Positions 8,359 through 17,136 of a stretch of 64,000 bases of DNA are shown piece by piece. Position numbers and translations under genes: made by a program. Within the stretch, counting starts at the first letter, position 1. Every line of letters begins with the position of its first letter. The notes beneath the pieces are model-generated. The model made no database searches. It was not told the origin of the DNA and was given only the letters and a program-made list of their open reading frames with translations. Source of the DNA: UBA965 sp040396955 (GTDB taxonomy: Bacteria > Chloroflexota > Chloroflexia > Chloroflexales > Roseiflexaceae); the NCBI GenBank assembly GCA_040396955.1, contig JBBAWX010000007.1, positions 75,806-139,805 of the forward strand, given 5' to 3'.

Positions 8359-8718
8359 ATGCCAGTACATATTCGCTTGACAAGTGCCGAACACGGTGGA
8401 ACCACGGCTGCTTGCGGCACGGGAGATCACCAGTGTGGTCCGGATTGCGCCTGTGGTTGCCCGTATACGGGCATGGAGCAACGCGGCCTCATCGAAGATG
8501 TGCGTGCCATTGAGGCCCGCTACCCTGACCAGTGGTTGGCGTTGGTTATCCCGCCCGGCGAAGATGAATACCACCCCGAACTCGCCATGCTCGTGGCGTA
8601 CGGTGGCGATGAAGACGAGGTGTTTGATGCAGCACAACGGGTGACATTCAATCAGGTGTTACACGTGTACTACAACGGCAGCTTGGTCGATTATCTGCGT
8701 TGGGCGGATGCGCGGTAG
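8359..8718 (+). CDS. Small Cys-rich protein of unknown function
   Basis: This protein has 119 residues. The start is ATG 8359, chosen because AAAGGGGG lies six bases upstream; an ATG at 8341 overlaps that site. The N-terminal third holds five Cys (residues about 22-37, in ACGTGDHQCGPDCACGCP), suggesting a bound metal. The remainder (RYPDQWLALVIPPGEDEYHP ... AMLVAYGGDEDEVFDAA) resembles short DUF5678-type proteins. That resemblance is tentative. It is likely co-transcribed with lpdA and ends at a bidirectional terminator. The function is unknown. Confidence 0.65.
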   Translation: MPVHIRLTSAEHGGTTAACGTGDHQCGPDCACGCPYTGMEQRGLIEDVRAIEARYPDQWLALVIPPGEDEYHPELAMLVAYGGDEDEVFDAAQRVTFNQVLHVYYNGSLVDYLRWADAR

Positions 8719-8732
8719 TCGGTACCATCAAC

Positions 8733-8767
8733 AAACGCCCCGTCACGCAGAGCGTGACGGGGCGTTT
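8733..8767. terminator. Bidirectional terminator
   Basis: A perfect 16-bp stem (8733-8748 with 8752-8767) has A residues on the left flank and T on the right. It serves convergent genes on both strands. Confidence 0.85.
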
Positions 8768-8781
8768 GCATGTGCGAGACC

Positions 8782-9426
8782 TTAGCAATCGACCGCGCCA
8801 CGGGCTCCACCGTCGAAGTGACCGAGAATTTTAGCCGCCATGTCGGCAGGGGCATAGGCACCTCGTGGGAGTTTGAAGGGTGCATCGTGCCACAATGGTG
8901 TATCAACGGCACCCATGCGGTAGGCGATGATGCGCTTGTGGCGCTCCTCTTTGCCAAGGACAGTCAAGTAGGCTTCGAGGGCCGCTTTGCTCGCCGCATA
9001 TGCACCAATATTGGGGAGTTGTATGTTGGCACTGTAGGCGCTCAAATACATCATGGTGGCATCTGTCTTGAGCAGGGCCAGGCTCGCGGTCGTCGTTAGG
9101 TGTGCCGTGGTCACATTGTCTGCTATGATGCGATGCCAGAGGGCGGCACTCGTATCACGGATCTTGCTGGCGTGCATGCGACCTGCAGCAAAGAGCATGG
9201 CGTCGGATTCGGTGCCGTACTGTTGTGCAATCTGGAGCGCTGTGCTGTCGACCATGGCCGCATCACTCAAGTCGCAGCTCCAGAGTGAATCATACGGCGA
9301 AATCGGGGTGGTATGGTGGTGCGCAACCCCAACGACACGCCAATCACGTGCCGCAAACAACTGCGCAACCGCTTGCGCGATTGCACTGTTGGCGCCCCAA
9401 ACAATGAGGGTAGCTGGTTGTGACAT
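8782..9426 (-). CDS. Short-chain dehydrogenase/reductase family protein
   Basis: This 214-residue Rossmann-fold oxidoreductase starts at 9426 (MSQPATLIVWGANSAIAQ). The nucleotide-binding motif is the variant GANSAIAQA. The usual NNAG is replaced by FAAGR. The catalytic pair is present as Y-x3-K in AYAASKAALEAYL, preceded by Ser residues. The glycine pattern suggests NAD(P)H use, but the substrate cannot be inferred. It starts four bases after the stop of the upstream PsbP-like gene (9431), so the two form an operon. The ribosome binding site GAAGG lies within the end of that gene. Confidence 0.82.
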   Translation of the reverse strand: MSQPATLIVWGANSAIAQAVAQLFAARDWRVVGVAHHHTTPISPYDSLWSCDLSDAAMVDSTALQIAQQYGTESDAMLFAAGRMHASKIRDTSAALWHRIIADNVTTAHLTTTASLALLKTDATMMYLSAYSANIQLPNIGAYAASKAALEAYLTVLGKEERHKRIIAYRMGAVDTPLWHDAPFKLPRGAYAPADMAAKILGHFDGGARGAVDC

Positions 9427-9430
9427 GTCA

Positions 9431-9997
9431 TTATGCCTTCGGCTTGCCACGTGGTACACGGGGAGTGGTGATGCCCTTTTGGTTGAGATCACGATCGGAG
9501 GCAAACCAGAGCTCCATGGGGATGACGAAATGAAAGTAAGACTGGTTGGCCATCGGGTACCAGTGTTCCCATTCCGCGACAGTTTCACCTTGGTAGGTCA
9601 GGACCATCAACCAGTGTGACACGTACATGGCCCACACTTTGCGTTTGCGGATGACACCGTTGTCGTTGTAGGTATAAAAACGCTCGAGTTTGATGAGATT
9701 GCCGATGACCACATCGTTGCTTTCGAGGATGTCACAGTCGGCAAGTGATTCAAGCCCTTGGTCGAAGGCCTTCACGATATCGCCGAGATCTTTGGCCTCG
9801 ACGTCGAAGCCGAGGTCTTCAGCCCAAGCGGCCACATAGGTCAGCGTATTACGGGCATCTGGTGCAAAAAGCACGCCGTCTGGCTTTGATTCGATGTCGA
9901 AGGTGTGCCAATCACTGGGGTAACGCACGGTGTATCGGCCAAGACGATCTTTGTAGGTGTCGACACCAGTGAATTTCGGAGTGGGTCGCGTAGTCAT
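9431..9997 (-). CDS. PsbP/LpqN-like soluble protein of unknown function
   Basis: This protein has 188 residues and no signal peptide. It starts at 9997 behind GAGGGAC. The segment GRYTVRYPSDWHTFDI is typical of PsbP-like and DUF1795-like folds, in which a strand with YP-x-GW opens the domain. The following strand/helix pattern, with a conserved-looking tryptophan-rich core (WAMYVSHWLMVLTY), fits the same fold. No catalytic residues are apparent. It precedes the SDR gene in a two-gene operon with its own -10 element upstream. Confidence 0.6.
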   Translation of the reverse strand: MTTRPTPKFTGVDTYKDRLGRYTVRYPSDWHTFDIESKPDGVLFAPDARNTLTYVAAWAEDLGFDVEAKDLGDIVKAFDQGLESLADCDILESNDVVIGNLIKLERFYTYNDNGVIRKRKVWAMYVSHWLMVLTYQGETVAEWEHWYPMANQSYFHFVIPMELWFASDRDLNQKGITTPRVPRGKPKA

Positions 9998-10052
9998 CTG
10001 TCCCTCACGCTAAAAACGAACGCTCTGCAATGGATGCGTGGTTATCACCAAT

Positions 10053-10058
10053 ATTATA
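10053..10058 (-). promoter_or_regulatory. -10 element for the PsbP-like/SDR operon
   Basis: A perfect minus-strand TATAAT lies 56 bases upstream of the start at 9997, in the roughly 95-base gap after the permease gene. No clear -35 is seen. Confidence 0.45.
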
Positions 10059-10093
10059 CTATAGAACACCGAGGCTCATGTGCGGTAGCATGA

Positions 10094-13012
10094 TTAGACC
10101 GCTTCGCCGAGTTTGACCGCCTCGCCGATGCGCATGCGTTGTACGATGACGAGCTCAAGGATGATGACACATCCCATGAGGGCAAGCGCTGCGAGTACGA
10201 TGACGAGCGTGTCGAATTGTGCGAAGCTGACAAGAAAGGGTGGGGTGTCTGGATAGACGCCTTGCCGTACCTTTAAGAACGGCAAGTAGAGCATGCTGGT
10301 GAGCATCCCGATGCCGATACCACACACGGTGCTGAACCCGATGGTGATGACTTGCTCAAGTGATAGGGTGCGCCGCAAATCACGCTGACGGATGCCAATG
10401 GCGCGTAGGACGCCGAATTCCACGCTACGTTTGCGCAGAGTGAGGAGCACGGAGGCTAACAAGCCAATCATTGACATAATGCCTGTCGCAATAAACCCTA
10501 TCGACAGCAACCCAAATAAACCTTGGCGTTGCGGTTGCAGGATTTCGGCAGACACAAACGCATCCGGGGTATACGGGAGGACGCGGAGCGACAGACTATA
10601 GGCCATGCTTTGCACGGCGGCGCGGTTCGTAGTGGTGTCACTGCGGAGCCAGATCTCGTAGGCGAATCGACCACCGAGTTCATCGCTGATGTAGTTGTAG
10701 TTGAGCAGGACGAAATGCGGGCCTTCGTTGTAGAGGGTCGGCATGTAGCGGATGATGTCACGTACGACGGCCGAAACGGTGGTGCGCGTGCCCAAATTGT
10801 CGGTAACCACATTGAAGCGATCGCCAATGGCCAGGTTGTTGGCCTCGGCGAAGGCCTGCGAGACAATGGCGTCGTCCAAGTTAACGTTCATATTGTTGAT
10901 GATGGCACCGAGTGAGCGCTCCGCATAATCACTGCGCCACGTGTCAGCAACCACCGATGCGAATGAGCTCGGGTCAATGGCGTACATCACGCCCTTGCTG
11001 TTTTGATTGTTGACGATGAAATCGACGTTGTTGACTGCCACCGGTGTGACTGCCGAAATGCCCGGGATTTGCAGAAAATCACTCAATGGGAAGTAGACAT
11101 AATCCAAAGAAACAACTGCAGATTGTTCACCTGTGGTTGAGCTGAGTTGCGTACCCCCCTGTAGCAAATCGGGGTCGGGGAGGTTGGGCTCATCACCAGC
11201 CACATCGACACTCGTGACAATCATCGTGCGTGGAAGCAAGCGATAATCGGCTCCGCTGCGGTAATTGGCGCGGTCGATGCTGTATTGATCGAGGGTGCGC
11301 GCCATTGATGCGGTGAAGGTGGCCAGACTAATCGTGAGAATGAGGAGCAAAATCGGGCCACGGAGGGTGTTTGGGTTGCGGGCAAGCTGGCGGAGTGCGC
11401 TGATGGCGGCCACTCCCGGTAGCGCCTGACTAAGCGCCGTGATGAGGCGCATGAGCCGTGGGAACAGGCGAATCATCAGCAACGTTGTTGCGCCAATGAA
11501 GAGTGCGGGGGCCAACAGCAACAACGGATTACGAAACGGATCGCTCAGCGTGTCGGTGGTGGCAAGCCCGGGTACGCTCAATGAACCTCCCACGGCGAGT
11601 TGTTGATACCCGTACCAAGCCGGGACGAGCAAGAGCACATCAATGTAGAACCGCTCAATGAACGGTGACTGTAGCTGGCGCGCTTGCGTTTGCCGGAGTG
11701 ACACGATGGTGGTGTTGGTGAAGCGCACGGCAGGGAGCAAGATGGCAGGGATGGCGAGGCTGGCCACGAGCGCACCGTGGAGCCAGCTTTGTGGCAGCAA
11801 TGTGGGAGGGGGGACGTTGAGTGGGCCAAAGCGCAAAAACGACTGCGTAAGCCCAATGGCGTAGGCGATGAGGAGTGCGAGTGGCACCCCGCCGATGAGT
11901 GCGAGCACCGCAATCAGGCCACCCTCAATGGCAGACATGCCGAGGAGTTGCTGGCGGGTGACCCCGCGACTTCGGAGCACAGCGATTTCGAGCTCTTGAC
12001 GGGCAACCAACAAACGGGCGAGTTGCCAGACAAACGCGATGAGCAGACCAATGAGGGGGACGCCGAACAGCAACAGTGTGACAGTAAGTTGGCGTACTTC
12101 GTCACGTTGTTGGTCGAGTTGCTCGAGTGGAGATTTAAATAGGTCGACTCCCGGGAGGAGTTGCCCCATTTCCGTGTTAATGGTGACGATGCCGTTTTTG
12201 AGAGTCTCGGTGTTGTTACTGCGAATACCGGTCCCATCGTAGGGCACGTACCAGCCGGCGCGTTCGACGAATTCGGCGGGTGGACGGTTGACGAATTGAC
12301 TCCACGTGCCTTCGGAGACAAAGAAGACGTCGGAGTAGGCGGCGGCCGGAGTAAACCAGTAGAGGTCGTTGTCGTTGCGCGGTTGCCAGATGCCGACGAC
12401 GCGCACGTCAGTGGCAAGTGCATACTTGCCACCGCGCTTTTTGGCGGCATAGACGTCGTCGAGGAGAATGGTGTTTTTGCTGGCGGTGCTTTCGGCAACG
12501 ATGACTTCCATGGTGCCAACCCCATCCCAGGGCTCTGGCATGCGCCCTTCGACGAGGCGGATGTGTGTATCGAGGTTGGTGATGAAGCCGATGCGTGCCT
12601 GCGTGACTGAGGGTGTGGTTGGTTTAGAGTCACGAAAGCGGATTTCGAGTTTTTCACTGGCAGCATAGCGTATGACTGGTGGCATGGGCAAATCGAAGCC
12701 ATATTGGGGGAGATTTTGCATGACCATGTCGGCATTTTGCCACTGTTCGTAGGCAATGGGGCGTGTACTTGCGCTCCCGAATTTGAAGATGAGTGAAAAG
12801 GGTGGCAGGCGTGTTCCTGGGGGCTGGTTTTCGCTGATGGCATTGATAAGGAGGCGATATCCGGCGGCCTCAGCATATACCGGGATGCTGACACTGAGGG
12901 CAATGGCACAGGTGAACCCGAGCCAGACCACAAAGAGAATGAAAGGTTGGGCAGTGATACGGGAAAAAATGGTGCGTAATATGGCAAATCGTGCGATGAG
13001 CGACGGGTACAT
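10094..13012 (-). CDS. Large FtsX/MacB-type ABC transporter permease
   Basis: This protein has 972 residues. One N-terminal helix (about 20-45) is followed by a long extracytoplasmic domain (about 50-310). Three helices come next (about 315-420), with QELEIAVLRSRGVTRQQLL on the cytosolic loop. A second helix cluster and another extracytoplasmic domain (about 600-840) follow, and then three final helices with VEFGVLRAIGIRQRDLRRTLS. The two RG/AIG loops are the FtsX coupling motifs that contact an ATPase. No ATPase gene is adjacent, so the partner must be elsewhere. It starts at 13012 with AGGAA upstream. It may export lipoproteins or peptides, or act mechanically as FtsX does. Confidence 0.85.
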   Translation of the reverse strand: MYPSLIARFAILRTIFSRITAQPFILFVVWLGFTCAIALSVSIPVYAEAAGYRLLINAISENQPPGTRLPPFSLIFKFGSASTRPIAYEQWQNADMVMQNLPQYGFDLPMPPVIRYAASEKLEIRFRDSKPTTPSVTQARIGFITNLDTHIRLVEGRMPEPWDGVGTMEVIVAESTASKNTILLDDVYAAKKRGGKYALATDVRVVGIWQPRNDNDLYWFTPAAAYSDVFFVSEGTWSQFVNRPPAEFVERAGWYVPYDGTGIRSNNTETLKNGIVTINTEMGQLLPGVDLFKSPLEQLDQQRDEVRQLTVTLLLFGVPLIGLLIAFVWQLARLLVARQELEIAVLRSRGVTRQQLLGMSAIEGGLIAVLALIGGVPLALLIAYAIGLTQSFLRFGPLNVPPPTLLPQSWLHGALVASLAIPAILLPAVRFTNTTIVSLRQTQARQLQSPFIERFYIDVLLLVPAWYGYQQLAVGGSLSVPGLATTDTLSDPFRNPLLLLAPALFIGATTLLMIRLFPRLMRLITALSQALPGVAAISALRQLARNPNTLRGPILLLILTISLATFTASMARTLDQYSIDRANYRSGADYRLLPRTMIVTSVDVAGDEPNLPDPDLLQGGTQLSSTTGEQSAVVSLDYVYFPLSDFLQIPGISAVTPVAVNNVDFIVNNQNSKGVMYAIDPSSFASVVADTWRSDYAERSLGAIINNMNVNLDDAIVSQAFAEANNLAIGDRFNVVTDNLGTRTTVSAVVRDIIRYMPTLYNEGPHFVLLNYNYISDELGGRFAYEIWLRSDTTTNRAAVQSMAYSLSLRVLPYTPDAFVSAEILQPQRQGLFGLLSIGFIATGIMSMIGLLASVLLTLRKRSVEFGVLRAIGIRQRDLRRTLSLEQVITIGFSTVCGIGIGMLTSMLYLPFLKVRQGVYPDTPPFLVSFAQFDTLVIVLAALALMGCVIILELVIVQRMRIGEAVKLGEAV

Positions 13013-13048
13013 GATTGTTCCTGCAGAGCTGTGGTAATCAACGGGGCT

Positions 13049-13057
13049 ATTATATCA
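13049..13057 (-). promoter_or_regulatory. Extended -10 promoter of the permease gene
   Basis: Minus-strand TGATATAAT (TGn-TATAAT) lies 37 bases upstream of the start codon at 13012. A TATACT at 13102-13107 on the plus strand may serve the divergent aminotransferase gene. Confidence 0.55.
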
Positions 13058-13143
13058 GACAGTCTTGGGGTGTTGGTCTACGCACAAAGGAGATACGGTG
13101 GTATACTATGGCGGAACCGGCATTGTATTTCAAGGAGTAGATC

Positions 13144-14310
13144 ATGCGATTTGATTTCGACACCGTTGTCGATCGTCGCGGGGGCGACAGCATCAAGTGG
13201 AATTTGTACGGCGACCAAGTCCTGCCCATGTGGGTGGCCGATGCCGATCTCAAATCTCCGCCAGCAGTCATTGATGCGTTGGTTGCTCGCTCACAGCACG
13301 GCATTTTTGGGTATGCTGGTGCTCCAGCCGAATTAGCCACGTTGTTGGTCAAGCGTATGCAAGATTTGTACAACTGGACCATCAAAGAAGAAGATTTGGT
13401 TTACGTGCCGGGGGTTGTAACCGGGTTCAATATTGCGACTCGCGCCGTGGCGACTCCGGGCGGTGGGGTGTTGGTGCAGACCCCCAATTACCCGCCGATT
13501 TTGGGAGCTGCCGCAAATCACGACATGATTACCCAGACTGCTGAGTTGAAAGTGGTCGACAAAGGGAACAACGTGATTGACTATGAATTCGACTTGGACG
13601 CCTTCGTGGGTGCCATGGACGAAAAGACGAAGATTTTCATTTTGTGCCATCCGCACAACCCTACCGGGCGTTTGCTGGGCCGCGAAGAGTTGACGGCCAT
13701 GGCCCATGCTTGTATTGAGCGGGGTGTGGTCATCTGCTCCGACGAGATTCACTGCGACATTGTGCTGGATGGACGCACGCATATTCCTACTGCGTCGTTG
13801 TCAGAAGAAATTGCGCAGCACACCATTACATTGATGGCACCGAGTAAAACCTTTAATATCCCTGGGCTAGGATTCAGTTTCGCCATCATTCAAAATAAGG
13901 CGTTGCGTGATGCCTACAAAAAGGTGATGGCTGGTCTGGTGCCGCATGCCGGTATTTATGGGTACGTGGGTGCCTTGGCGGCCTACCGTCATGGTCAAGA
14001 ATGGCTTGATGCGACGTTGGCCTACTATGCCGCCAACCGCGATTTTGCGGTTTCGTACATTCGTAGTTACATGCCACAGCTGAAAGTGACCAACCCGGAA
14101 TCCACCTATTTGGCGTGGATTGATTGTAGCCAGGCTGGCATTGAAGGGAATCCAAAGGAATACTTCCAAAAATTTGGCGTGGCGCTTGGTGACGGGCGCA
14201 ACTTTGGCAGTCACACGGCGAATTATGTGCGCATGACCATGGCTTGCCCACGGGAATTGTTGGAGCAAGGGTTGAATGCGATGCGCTTGGCGTTAGAGCC
14301 GTTGAGTTAA
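13144..14310 (+). CDS. MalY/PatB-type PLP-dependent C-S lyase or aminotransferase (copy 1)
   Basis: This 388-residue fold-type I PLP enzyme begins MRFDFDTVVDRRG and shows VKWN-like IKWN at 17-20, as in PatB/MalY cystathionine beta-lyases. The PLP lysine is Lys235 in SKTFNIPGLG, and the Asp/Tyr motif CSDEIHCD is at 198-205. Likely reactions are cystathionine or cysteine-conjugate cleavage to pyruvate, ammonia and a thiol, or transamination. AAGGAG (13132-13137) precedes the ATG. It is followed by a U-tailed hairpin and a paralogous gene. Confidence 0.88.
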   Translation: MRFDFDTVVDRRGGDSIKWNLYGDQVLPMWVADADLKSPPAVIDALVARSQHGIFGYAGAPAELATLLVKRMQDLYNWTIKEEDLVYVPGVVTGFNIATRAVATPGGGVLVQTPNYPPILGAAANHDMITQTAELKVVDKGNNVIDYEFDLDAFVGAMDEKTKIFILCHPHNPTGRLLGREELTAMAHACIERGVVICSDEIHCDIVLDGRTHIPTASLSEEIAQHTITLMAPSKTFNIPGLGFSFAIIQNKALRDAYKKVMAGLVPHAGIYGYVGALAAYRHGQEWLDATLAYYAANRDFAVSYIRSYMPQLKVTNPESTYLAWIDCSQAGIEGNPKEYFQKFGVALGDGRNFGSHTANYVRMTMACPRELLEQGLNAMRLALEPLS

Positions 14311-14324
14311 ACGGGACGTGATGC

Positions 14325-14358
14325 GGCGCCCTGCGTGGTAGCACGCAGGGTGCCTTTT
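14325..14358 (+). terminator. Terminator-like hairpin between the two PLP-enzyme genes
   Basis: A 13-bp stem with one G-U pair (14325-14337 with 14342-14354) and a 4-base loop is followed by TTTT. The ribosome binding site of the next gene begins three bases later, so it probably reduces rather than stops read-through. Confidence 0.65.
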
Positions 14359-14374
14359 GCTAGGGGGGCATTTG

Positions 14375-15580
14375 ATGGCAGAGCATGATTTTGGGTCGGT
14401 TGAGCGTCGTGACACCGACAGTGTGAAATGGAACTTGTACGCGGCCGATGTAACACCGGCGTGGATTGCCGAAGCCGATTTCAAACCGCCGCAGGCGGTC
14501 ATCGATGCTCTTGTCGCACGTGCTCAACACGGCATGTTTGGCTACACTGCCGCCATTGGGCATGCTTCGGCGCCGGGTGCGCTCTGGGAGTTGCCCCGGG
14601 TCGCTGAGATTATTGTGGAGCGTCTCTGGCGGCGCTATCAGTGGCGCGTGCACCCAGACGAACTCGTCTACTTGCCTGGGGTGGTCGCTGGCTTCAATGT
14701 GGCGTGTCGGATTGCGGGTGAGCCCGGCGATGCGATCATGATGCATGCACCCTGTTATGGCCCGATTGCCAAAGCCCCTGCGAATCAAGGGCGGCGTGCT
14801 ACCTACACCCAACTGACACTCTCCCAAGACTCCACTGGGTGTTTGCACTATGTGCATGACGATGCTGACATGCAGGCCAATCTTGATACGCCGACTGCGA
14901 TGTTTTTGCTGTGTAATCCGCACAATCCGACTGGACGAGCGTTGCAACGCCACGAACTCGAGCAGATTGCAGCGCGTTGTTTGGCCAACAACATGTTGAT
15001 TTGCTCAGATGAAATTCATGCCGAGATTTTGCTTGGCGACACGGTACACATTCCGATTGCCACGGTATCGCCCGAAGTAGCGCGCCGCACAATCACGCTG
15101 ATAAGCCCAAGCAAGAGTTTCAATATTCCAGGGCTCGGTTTTAGTGTGGCTATCATCCAAGATCCAGCATTGCGGGCCACGTACATGGCCGCCATGCAAG
15201 GCTTGGTGGCAAGCCCGCAGATCTTTGGGTATGTGGGGGCCATGGCCGCATATCAACATGGTGATGATTGGCTCCGCCAGGTGAATGCCTACTACATGGC
15301 CAATCGTGATTTCACGCTGGAATATTTGCGCACCCACATGCCTCAGCTCCGCAGTACCCGGGCAGAAGCGACCTACTTGGCGTGGATTGATTGTCGTCAG
15401 GCCGAGTTGCCCATGCCCGCCAAGGTGTTTTTTGAGACCCATGCCAAAGTGGCATTGGCCGATGGCGCTGGCTTCGGTGAGGCTGGTACGGGGTTTGTGC
15501 GCTTGACGATGGCCACGCAACGCGAGCGACTAGAGCACATATTGCATGCGATGGCGTTGGCCCTCAAACGATTCGGCTAA
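14375..15580 (+). CDS. MalY/PatB-type PLP-dependent C-S lyase or aminotransferase (copy 2)
   Basis: This 401-residue paralogue of the preceding enzyme starts at ATG 14375 behind TAGGGGGGC. The PLP lysine is Lys257 in SPSKSFNIPGLG, and CSDEIHAE is at 220-227. Compared with copy 1 it has an insert of about 16 residues near 60-77 (AAIGHASAPGALWEL), in a region that lines the active-site entrance in related enzymes. It also has Cys137 where copy 1 has Pro. These changes suggest a different substrate. The two genes probably arose by tandem duplication followed by divergence. The next gene has its own promoter. Confidence 0.86.
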   Translation: MAEHDFGSVERRDTDSVKWNLYAADVTPAWIAEADFKPPQAVIDALVARAQHGMFGYTAAIGHASAPGALWELPRVAEIIVERLWRRYQWRVHPDELVYLPGVVAGFNVACRIAGEPGDAIMMHAPCYGPIAKAPANQGRRATYTQLTLSQDSTGCLHYVHDDADMQANLDTPTAMFLLCNPHNPTGRALQRHELEQIAARCLANNMLICSDEIHAEILLGDTVHIPIATVSPEVARRTITLISPSKSFNIPGLGFSVAIIQDPALRATYMAAMQGLVASPQIFGYVGAMAAYQHGDDWLRQVNAYYMANRDFTLEYLRTHMPQLRSTRAEATYLAWIDCRQAELPMPAKVFFETHAKVALADGAGFGEAGTGFVRLTMATQRERLEHILHAMALALKRFG

Positions 15581-15612
15581 TTGGGAATCACGAATATCAC
15601 TCACTATTTGGG

Positions 15613-15640
15613 TTGACACATATTTAAAAGTATTTATACT
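15613..15640 (+). promoter_or_regulatory. Promoter of the nucleoside-type ABC importer operon
   Basis: A perfect TTGACA (15613-15618) and TATACT (15635-15640) are spaced by 16 bases. Transcription would start near 15647, leaving a leader of about 140 bases before the lipoprotein gene. Confidence 0.75.
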
Positions 15641-15646
15641 TAGTGT

Positions 15647-15785
15647 TAACAACCGAATTTCTTCGTTCACAATGTGTAGATGCGCCGTGGCATCACCAAT
15701 GTTTCGCCCCAGTAAAGGTCGACACTGTCGGCCTTTTTTATATTTTTGGGGATTGTAACCACATTCGTAAGGTAAGAGGAGTAGC
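15647..15785 (+). promoter_or_regulatory. Structured leader with early terminator (candidate attenuator or riboswitch)
   Basis: Between the promoter and the ATG lie small hairpins (CGAA/TTCG at 15654-15665; GATGC/GCATC at about 15669-15684). They are followed by a hairpin (15714-15733, AAAGG arm with CCTTT arm) running into six T. An intrinsic terminator 65-90 bases after a strong promoter and before the first gene is the layout of a conditional terminator. I cannot match the upstream part to a known aptamer class; the purine-riboswitch core is absent. Confidence 0.45.
15714..15739 (+). terminator. Leader terminator
   Basis: The arms AAAGGTCGACA and TGTCGGCCTTT pair with one G-U and a tight loop, followed by TTTTTT at 15734-15739. 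It lies after the importer promoter, not directly after the upstream gene. Confidence 0.65.
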
Positions 15786-17003
15786 ATGAAGCAGCAGATG
15801 GAAAGCCGAATGGCACGCATGATGATGCTGACCGTGATCGCACTGTTGGCATCACTGATGAGTGCGTGTGCGGCTCAACCAAGCGCCCCGGCCGCGAGTG
15901 ATGAGAAGTTCGTCTTTGGAATGGTATTAGTTGGTCCAATCAACGACGGTGGTTGGAGTCAGGCACACTACGAAGCCGCCAAGCGCGTAGAATCCGAAGT
16001 TGCGGGGAGCGAATTTGTCTACATCGACAAGGTGAACCCGGCAGATCGCCCCAACGTGACAGTTGAGCAGGTTGTCGACGAGTTGGTCGGCAAAGGTGCC
16101 AAGCTGATTATCACCAACTCAGACGACTTCAAGGATGGCACTCGTGAGGCTGCCAAGGCCCACCCAGATGTTGTATTCATGCACGCCTCCGGTGACGATG
16201 TATTGACTGGCAAGGCTCCTGCCAATCTTGGCAACGTGATGGGTCGCATGGAGTACGGCAAGATGATGGCTGGTTGTGCGGCCGCGTTGCAGAGTGCTGA
16301 GGGGAAAATCGCCTTCGTTGGACCATTGATCAACGACGAAACCCGACGCTTGACCAATTCAGCCTACCTCGGTGCCAAGCACTGTTGGGAGAAGATTCGT
16401 GGTGGTGACCCGGCCGCGTTGCAGTTCAAAGTGACCTGGATTGGCTTCTGGTTCAACATTCCCGGTGTCACACTCGATCCTACTCAGGTCGTGAATGACT
16501 TCTTTGCTGCCGGGAATGACGTGGTCATCTCCGGGATTGACACGCCAGAGGCCATCGTTGAGGCTGCCAAGGCTCGCGCCGCTGGCCAAAACGTATTTGC
16601 AGTGCCGTACGACTTCGAAAAGGCCTGTGAAAAGGGTCCTGATGCCTGTCTCGGCGTCCCCTACTTCAACTGGTACCCGGCCTACAGCAAGTTGGTTGCT
16701 GATGTCAAAGGTGGTACGTGGAAGCAGGGTTGGGAGTGGCAATCACCCGACTGGAGTAACATCAACAACCACGACACGAGCGCTATCGGCTTTGTGAAGG
16801 GCAATGCCCTGAGCGCAGAGGCGGCTACTGGGCTCGACACGTTCATCGGTGAATTGGCCGGTGGTTTGAATCTCTGGACCGGCCCCATCAATCTGCAAGA
16901 TGGCAGTGCGTATCTTGCCGATGGTGAGGTCGCCACCGACCAGCAGGTGTGGTACATGCCACAGTTGCTCGAAGGCATGGAAGGTCAGAGCGCAAGCAAC
17001 TAG
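15786..17003 (+). CDS. BMP-family substrate-binding lipoprotein (nucleoside-type importer)
   Basis: This 405-residue lipoprotein has a signal peptide with lipobox LMSAC (lipidated Cys28). The mature part belongs to the BMP/Med family (FVFGMVLVGPINDGGWSQAHYE ... FNWYPAYSKLV). Such proteins capture purine nucleosides or related ligands outside the membrane for an ABC importer. The BMP hallmarks are the NDGGW motif, the TNSDDF region and the GRMEYGKMMAG helix. GAGGAG at about 15776-15780 precedes the ATG. A U-rich hairpin follows the gene and could favour excess binding protein over the membrane components. Confidence 0.92.
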   Translation: MKQQMESRMARMMMLTVIALLASLMSACAAQPSAPAASDEKFVFGMVLVGPINDGGWSQAHYEAAKRVESEVAGSEFVYIDKVNPADRPNVTVEQVVDELVGKGAKLIITNSDDFKDGTREAAKAHPDVVFMHASGDDVLTGKAPANLGNVMGRMEYGKMMAGCAAALQSAEGKIAFVGPLINDETRRLTNSAYLGAKHCWEKIRGGDPAALQFKVTWIGFWFNIPGVTLDPTQVVNDFFAAGNDVVISGIDTPEAIVEAAKARAAGQNVFAVPYDFEKACEKGPDACLGVPYFNWYPAYSKLVADVKGGTWKQGWEWQSPDWSNINNHDTSAIGFVKGNALSAEAATGLDTFIGELAGGLNLWTGPINLQDGSAYLADGEVATDQQVWYMPQLLEGMEGQSASN

Positions 17004-17017
17004 TGAGTTGCATACAG

Positions 17018-17050
17018 ACCGGGCTCCACATCTGTGGAGCCCGGTTTGTT
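17018..17050 (+). terminator. Intra-operon terminator after the lipoprotein gene
   Basis: A 13-bp GC-rich stem (17018-17030 with 17033-17045) is followed by TTTGTTTG. It probably allows partial read-through to the ATPase gene, which begins 87 bases downstream. Confidence 0.7.
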
Positions 17051-17136
17051 TGTATGGTGTACTTTCTCGTACAATGTCGATAGATGCAGGTGAATGAATT
17101 CCGCAACGGTCGTTGACCGAAGAAAGAGGCTCATGA

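Noticed and set aside
10094..13012. Calling the large permease macB or lolC
   Set aside because: There is no fused or adjacent ATPase and no lipoprotein-specific context; only the FtsX-type permease fold is supported.
15647..15785. Purine riboswitch before the BMP importer operon
   Set aside because: The conserved core and loop-loop sequences are absent; only the promoter-terminator layout is supported.
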